Shown piece after piece: positions 60,016 through 64,000 of a stretch of 64,000 nucleotides of DNA. Under the pieces are notes generated by a model, which was not told the DNA's origin, searched no databases, and saw only the letters and a list, made by a program, of their open reading frames with translations. The stretch covers positions 1 through 64,000 of the forward strand of contig JAETNS010000013.1 of assembly GCA_021772015.1 (NCBI GenBank). The letters are read 5' to 3'. Each line of letters starts with the position of its first letter. The stretch's first letter is position 1. Source of the DNA: Prevotellaceae bacterium (GTDB lineage Bacteria; Bacteroidota; Bacteroidia; Bacteroidales; Muribaculaceae). The translations under genes and the position numbers were made by a program.

Positions 60016-63000
60016 ATGAGAAAAGTGTTTTTCGCCTTGGCCGCCATGTGGTCCTTTGCGGGATTGTATGCCGTCGCGGAGTCCCTGCTGCCCAGCAAGG
60101 GTTATGGCGTATGCGTCTATTCGACCCAGGAGGCTCTTCAACGCAAGCTGGTGTCTTTCCCGGTTGACAATCCGTCGGATGTCTCGGATGTCATGGACCT
60201 GTCGGCCTACAATATTGTCGCGGCTACATGTCATGACAATGTCTATTATCTGATACATTCCGACGACGGGATATTGCCATCAAAGTTCATCAAGCTGAAT
60301 CTGGATACCCGACAGTCGGAGGTTGTCAAGACATATGATTGGAAGCACGATTATGCCGGAAACATAATCTTCTCAGACATGGCGTTTGATCCCTCGTCAG
60401 ACTGTATCTATGTAGGTGGATACAACTTGAATGACGGGGACGTCGAGGAAGGGGAGGCAACTGCCCCTTACGGCATATTCACCTTTGATTATCATACAGG
60501 AGAGGCAACCCTTGTGGGTGAGCAGGATGAATGCATTTTTGTCTCACTCATGGTTGACAATGAGGGTTCATTGCTCGGAGTCGACAACATGGGCACCTTG
60601 TGGGAGATTTCAAAATGGAACGGTCTTCCCAATTATGACCTTGTGGATCTCGGCCGTGTGCCTGTCGGGCTCCAGTCCATGTCGTATGATTTCGGAAAAG
60701 ATGTGTCATACTGGGCTTCCTATTCTTCTGACAATAGTGGTGAAGGGGTCTCATCCCTGATAAAAGTGACACGCACTCCCGACTGGGAATATGTCAAGGA
60801 GGAGATCGGACCGGTTGGGACCGATTGCGAGATTGTCGGCCTGTATATCGATTCGAATCCGCTTCCGGCCGATGCCCCCTCGGTCGTGGAGAGCCTCTCA
60901 GTGGCCAGGGGTGACAGAGGGGCCATGACAGCTACCCTGTCATGGGTAAATCCGTCTGTCACCATCGGTGGAACTCCTCTTTCGGAAATACAATTGAACA
61001 TCTACCGTGACGGGACCCTCGTTAATACCATCGCTGGCGATGGCGGCAATCAAAGCTGGACAGACACGGAGATGGAGGCCGGATACCATCTCTACAGCGT
61101 CGCTGCTGTAAATGTCGCCACTTCTTCTGAAGGCCGTCAGACATTCGCTCCCGAAACATGGATAGGCGAGGATGTGCCCGGTGCACCCACAGTCAAGGCT
61201 GTTAAAAATGGCAACAACGCCATAAATGTATCATGGTCTGCCCCGGTCGAAGGCTTGCATGGCGGATGGTTCGATGCTGACAATGTAGATTTCACCGTGA
61301 TAAGGCAGCCAGATTCAAAGACCCTGCTTGAAAAGACCTCCATGACATCTTTTGCCGATGAGGGCCTTTCGGAAATGCATGCGTATTATTATGAGGTGGT
61401 AGCCTCTTCTGCCGCCGGTGCTGGCGGTACGGGAAAGTCAGAGCCTGTTGTCGCCGGAGCGCCTCATGCGGTTCCTTTCATGGCTGATTTCAATGATGCC
61501 GACCAGGCACGCCAATGGACATCGTTCAACAATGACGGCGACGAGTATGGCTGGACCCTCTACACATCCGGTTGGGGTGGCACCTATGACGCGTTCTTCC
61601 GTTATAATCCCGAAAACAAGCTCGATCCCGAGTCTCCTGCCGACGACTGGCTTATTTCGCCTCCTGTGCAGCTCGAGCAGGGCCGTCTTTATGTAGTCAG
61701 GTATGATGTCCGTCTGCTTGGCAGTCTATTCCCTGCCAACTCGACTTTCGCGATGGGCAGTGAATCTTCTCCCGAGTCCATGACCAATATCCTGAGGTCG
61801 GTCGACGGTGAGGTCAATGACATCCAATGGGAGACCATATCAGTGCCTTTCACTGTAGAAGAGTCCGGGCCGTTGTCATTCGGCTACCAGGTCCGCAATG
61901 CAGTCCCTGTGCAGTTCTACAAATTTGCCGTTGTGGAAGTGCCGGCTGTTGACATGTCTGTCGGAAAGATGGTCGGAGACAAAATCGTAAACAAGGGATC
62001 CGCCTCCATTTTCAAGATAGAGGTTGCCAACAATGGTTTCTATCCTGTGGAGAATTTCACAGTTGAACTGGTCGGAGAGGATGAAGAGGTATTGGCCGCC
62101 CAGGATTATGACCGGGTTGTCGACCCGCAGGCTTCCGTGCAGCTCGACTTCGTATGGACTCCTGCGATTGAAGGGGCTGTGACCATCACTCCCCGTGTCA
62201 CGGTTGCCGGGGATACAGACAATAGCAATGACCTCGGAGAGCCATTCGGAGTCACGGTATTCGGCGAAGGCAAGATGGTGAATGTCACAGACGGTAAGAC
62301 AGCCACGGGCTATGCGCCTTTCTACGGCCAGTATCTCCACAGCGCGGTCCAGACTATTTACCCTGCTGAAATGATCGCGGAGGCTGCAGGGGGAGATATC
62401 ACAGCGATTGTATATTATACTTACTCCATGATGGGTGGAGGCGCGTCCGGAGTGGTTGATTTCGATGTCGCTCTCGCATGTGTGGAAAAAGAAGACTTCT
62501 CTGACAACACCATGATCGGAGAGCAGGCCCTTACACAGGTGTACAATGGTGAGCTTCGCCTTGATCCGTCCAGCCAGACGGTGGCTATAATCTTCGACAC
62601 TCCGTTCCATTATGAGGGGGGCAATCTCTGCGTGTTCACCCGTCATGACAGCGAGAAGACACTCTCGGCCTTCTTCCAGGCGGCTTATTCGACCTCGGAT
62701 CCTCTGTTTCATACAGCCCTTTACAGAGGTGACCAGCGATTTGACTTCACCCAGTCCCCAAGCGGCTGTTACCGGGATCTGCCCAACATGTCGCTTCTTG
62801 TAAAGGACAAGTCGGGTGTAGAGACTACTTTTGCCGTAGGCGCGACCAATATTGTAAGCTACAGCCGTGATTCAGGCATTGTCCGCGTCAATGATGGATG
62901 TGACATATGCCGGGTGTACTCTGCTTCAGGCGTTCTCCTGGGCGAGTATCGTGGAGTCGGAGAGTTCTCTGTAGCCGGGCTGCCCGATGGAGTTCTTCTT

Positions 63001-63051
63001 CTTGAAGCTGTCTCCTCGTCAGGCCGTCAGGTAATGAAGATTGTGAAGTGA
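60016..63051 (+). CDS. Secreted multidomain protein with type IX-like sorting domain
   Basis: 1011 residues from MRKVFFALAAMWSFAGLYAV at 60016. About 25-275 is a propeller-like region (FSDMAFDPSSDCIYVGGYN, LMVDNEGSLLGVDNMGTLWEISKW). Fibronectin-III-like modules follow (MTATLSWVNPSVTIGG, GAPTVKAVKNGNNAINVSW), then a jelly-roll/choice-of-anchor segment (ARQWTSFNNDGDEYGWTLYT, DDWLISPPVQLEQGRLYVVRYDV), CARDB-like repeats, and a last ~65 residues resembling a sorting domain (VNDGCDICRVYSASGVLLGEY, GVLLLEAVSSSGRQVMKIVK). Same plan as the 1446-residue protein. Likely surface-exposed; function unknown. Confidence 0.78.
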   Translation: MRKVFFALAAMWSFAGLYAVAESLLPSKGYGVCVYSTQEALQRKLVSFPVDNPSDVSDVMDLSAYNIVAATCHDNVYYLIHSDDGILPSKFIKLNLDTRQSEVVKTYDWKHDYAGNIIFSDMAFDPSSDCIYVGGYNLNDGDVEEGEATAPYGIFTFDYHTGEATLVGEQDECIFVSLMVDNEGSLLGVDNMGTLWEISKWNGLPNYDLVDLGRVPVGLQSMSYDFGKDVSYWASYSSDNSGEGVSSLIKVTRTPDWEYVKEEIGPVGTDCEIVGLYIDSNPLPADAPSVVESLSVARGDRGAMTATLSWVNPSVTIGGTPLSEIQLNIYRDGTLVNTIAGDGGNQSWTDTEMEAGYHLYSVAAVNVATSSEGRQTFAPETWIGEDVPGAPTVKAVKNGNNAINVSWSAPVEGLHGGWFDADNVDFTVIRQPDSKTLLEKTSMTSFADEGLSEMHAYYYEVVASSAAGAGGTGKSEPVVAGAPHAVPFMADFNDADQARQWTSFNNDGDEYGWTLYTSGWGGTYDAFFRYNPENKLDPESPADDWLISPPVQLEQGRLYVVRYDVRLLGSLFPANSTFAMGSESSPESMTNILRSVDGEVNDIQWETISVPFTVEESGPLSFGYQVRNAVPVQFYKFAVVEVPAVDMSVGKMVGDKIVNKGSASIFKIEVANNGFYPVENFTVELVGEDEEVLAAQDYDRVVDPQASVQLDFVWTPAIEGAVTITPRVTVAGDTDNSNDLGEPFGVTVFGEGKMVNVTDGKTATGYAPFYGQYLHSAVQTIYPAEMIAEAAGGDITAIVYYTYSMMGGGASGVVDFDVALACVEKEDFSDNTMIGEQALTQVYNGELRLDPSSQTVAIIFDTPFHYEGGNLCVFTRHDSEKTLSAFFQAAYSTSDPLFHTALYRGDQRFDFTQSPSGCYRDLPNMSLLVKDKSGVETTFAVGATNIVSYSRDSGIVRVNDGCDICRVYSASGVLLGEYRGVGEFSVAGLPDGVLLLEAVSSSGRQVMKIVK

Positions 63052-63098
63052 TCCGTAGTGGCGGCGTAAGAAAAAGTTGTCAATACTACTTATAGTAG

Positions 63099-63134
63099 AG
63101 GCGGTGAGGCAAGTCATGATTGGCCTCACCGCCT
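63099..63134 (+). terminator. Terminator after the secreted protein
   Basis: AGGCGGTGAGGC (63099-63110) pairs perfectly with GCCTCACCGCCT (63123-63134); TTGATATTTT follows. Confidence 0.8.
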
Positions 63135-63225
63135 TGATATTTTACGAAAACGGACTGAAAATTTGTTGAGACCTGGGAAATTTGTTGATAGTAGGGGTTG
63201 GAAATTTGATGTTTCCGTGGATTGA

Positions 63226-63341
63226 TTTGGTGGAAAGAAAAAAAAGTTGTAACTTTGTGGGCTTTTTAGCCACAGCGGGCTTTTACAAGACGGCCCCCAA
63301 GGGACGCGCCTGCAGGCATAACCGTAAATCATCAAGATTAG
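63226..63341 (+). promoter_or_regulatory. rplU promoter (TTTG-N20-TAACTTTG) and GC-rich leader
   Basis: TTTG 63226-63229, 20 nt, TAACTTTG 63250-63257. The leader of about 78 nt is GC-rich with possible short stems (GGGC..GCCC types) and could be a ribosomal-protein leader; no named motif is assigned. Confidence 0.7.
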
Positions 63342-63662
63342 ATGTACGCTATCGTAGAAATCCAGGGACAGCAGTTCAAGGCCGAAGCCGGCAAATTCCT
63401 GTATGTCCACTATCTCGGCGACGAGAAGAAAGAGGGCGAGACCGTAGAGTTTGACAAAGTCCTCCTCGTTGACGCCGACGGTGCCGTGAAAGTAGGCGCG
63501 CCCACCGTGGAAGGGGCAAAAGTTGTTTGCGAGGTGAAACGTCCCCTCGTGAAAGGCGACAAGGTTATCGTCTTCAAGAAGAAACGTCGTAAAGGCTACC
63601 GTCGCAAGAACGGTCACCGCCAGATGTTCTCTCAGATCGTGATCAAGGACGTGATTGCTTAA
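63342..63662 (+). CDS. rplU: 50S ribosomal protein L21
   Basis: 106 residues, typical. [22 protein letters not shown] at the start and [20 protein letters not shown] at the end are diagnostic. It binds 23S rRNA. It precedes rpmA by 34 bases, the usual order. Confidence 0.98.
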   Translation: MYAIVEIQGQQFKAEAGKFLYVHYLGDEKKEGETVEFDKVLLVDADGAVKVGAPTVEGAKVVCEVKRPLVKGDKVIVFKKKRRKGYRRKNGHRQMFSQIVIKDVIA

Positions 63663-63696
63663 CCCCAACCGGAAATACCCGTAAACTAAAACTCAA

Positions 63697-63960
63697 ATGG
63701 CACATAAAAAAGGTGTAGGTAGTTCGAAGAACGGCCGCGAGTCAGAAAGCAAACGACTCGGAGTGAAAATTTTCGGTGGCCAGAAGGCTAAGGCAGGCAA
63801 CATCATCAAGCGTCAGCGCGGTACGGTTCACCATCCCGGCCTGAACGTGGGGATGGGCAAAGACCATACTCTCTACGCTCTCGTTGACGGCACTGTTGTC
63901 TTCACTCATGGCAAGGAAGGCCGCCGCTTTATCAACGTGACCCCGGAAGCCGAGGCATAA
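63697..63960 (+). CDS. rpmA: 50S ribosomal protein L27
   Basis: 87 residues. [29 protein letters not shown] and the [25 protein letters not shown] core are diagnostic. The N-terminus starts directly with AHKKG, without the cleavable extension found in Firmicutes. Co-transcribed with rplU. Confidence 0.98.
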   Translation: MAHKKGVGSSKNGRESESKRLGVKIFGGQKAKAGNIIKRQRGTVHHPGLNVGMGKDHTLYALVDGTVVFTHGKEGRRFINVTPEAEA

Positions 63961-64000
63961 CAGCCCGGTTTCATCAACTGAAGAAATCCCGTTCCGGCGG

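Overview
The window looks like chromosome from a gut Bacteroidota of the order Bacteroidales, probably Muribaculaceae-like. The grounds are promoters of the Bacteroidetes type (TTTG or TTG, 19-20 nt, then TAnnTTTG), a SusC/SusD pair, outer-membrane beta-barrel TonB receptors, secreted proteins ending in type-IX-secretion-like sorting domains, GldE next to an Sfp-type transferase, and an rplU-rpmA pair. The family assignment is inference.

Layout. (1) 1-13.4 kb is a mosaic accessory region. It starts with a conjugative-transposon remnant (DUF3408 gene). A six-gene overlapping operon for alkylation damage follows at 1600-6388: Cache-ABM protein, AlkA-type glycosylase, two half-Ada proteins each carrying its own methyltransferase domain, GNAT acetyltransferase and Fsr-type exporter. 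Next come a decayed RteB-like regulator, a long imperfect hairpin, and a 4.8-kb block bounded by 75-bp direct repeats. That block holds an AbiEii-type toxin-antitoxin operon with a metallophosphoesterase, an orphan HicB, a Crp-type regulator and a plug/TonB hybrid protein. A truncated alcohol dehydrogenase closes the region. (2) 13.4-18.6 kb: a LytS/LytTR two-component pair and a TonB receptor on the minus strand, then a coiled-coil lipoprotein. (3) 18.65-21.05 kb: a second accessory pocket with an overlapping two-gene unit (soluble protein plus multi-span membrane protein, possible defence or toxin-antitoxin) and decayed small genes. (4) 21.1-37.4 kb: SusC/SusD, nitroreductase, rubredoxin, a GH31 glycosidase, an esterase, a 1446-residue secreted protein and a membrane-bound TPR/HTH regulator, which together suggest glycan use. 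(5) 37.6-54 kb: mostly housekeeping genes (acyl-CoA synthetase, RlmL-like methyltransferase, purD, pdxB, CMP-kinase-like, NhaC, endonuclease/phosphatase, Sfp, GldE, cdd, TPR protein, panB). (6) 54.06-54.42 kb: a tandem 180-bp repeat with large inverted arms. (7) 55-63 kb: two TonB-receptor-like barrels and a second secreted sorting-domain protein. (8) rplU and rpmA close the window.

The candidates I consider most novel are the Cache-ABM protein heading a split-Ada operon, the antitoxin-toxin-phosphoesterase operon under a perfect 28-bp palindrome, the overlapping membrane/soluble pair at 18.65-20.07 kb, the 115-bp hairpin at 7867-7982, the short terminated minus-strand transcript near 39.4 kb, and two places where the terminator of one gene lies inside the promoter of the next. 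All family names rest on reading motifs by eye; no search was run.
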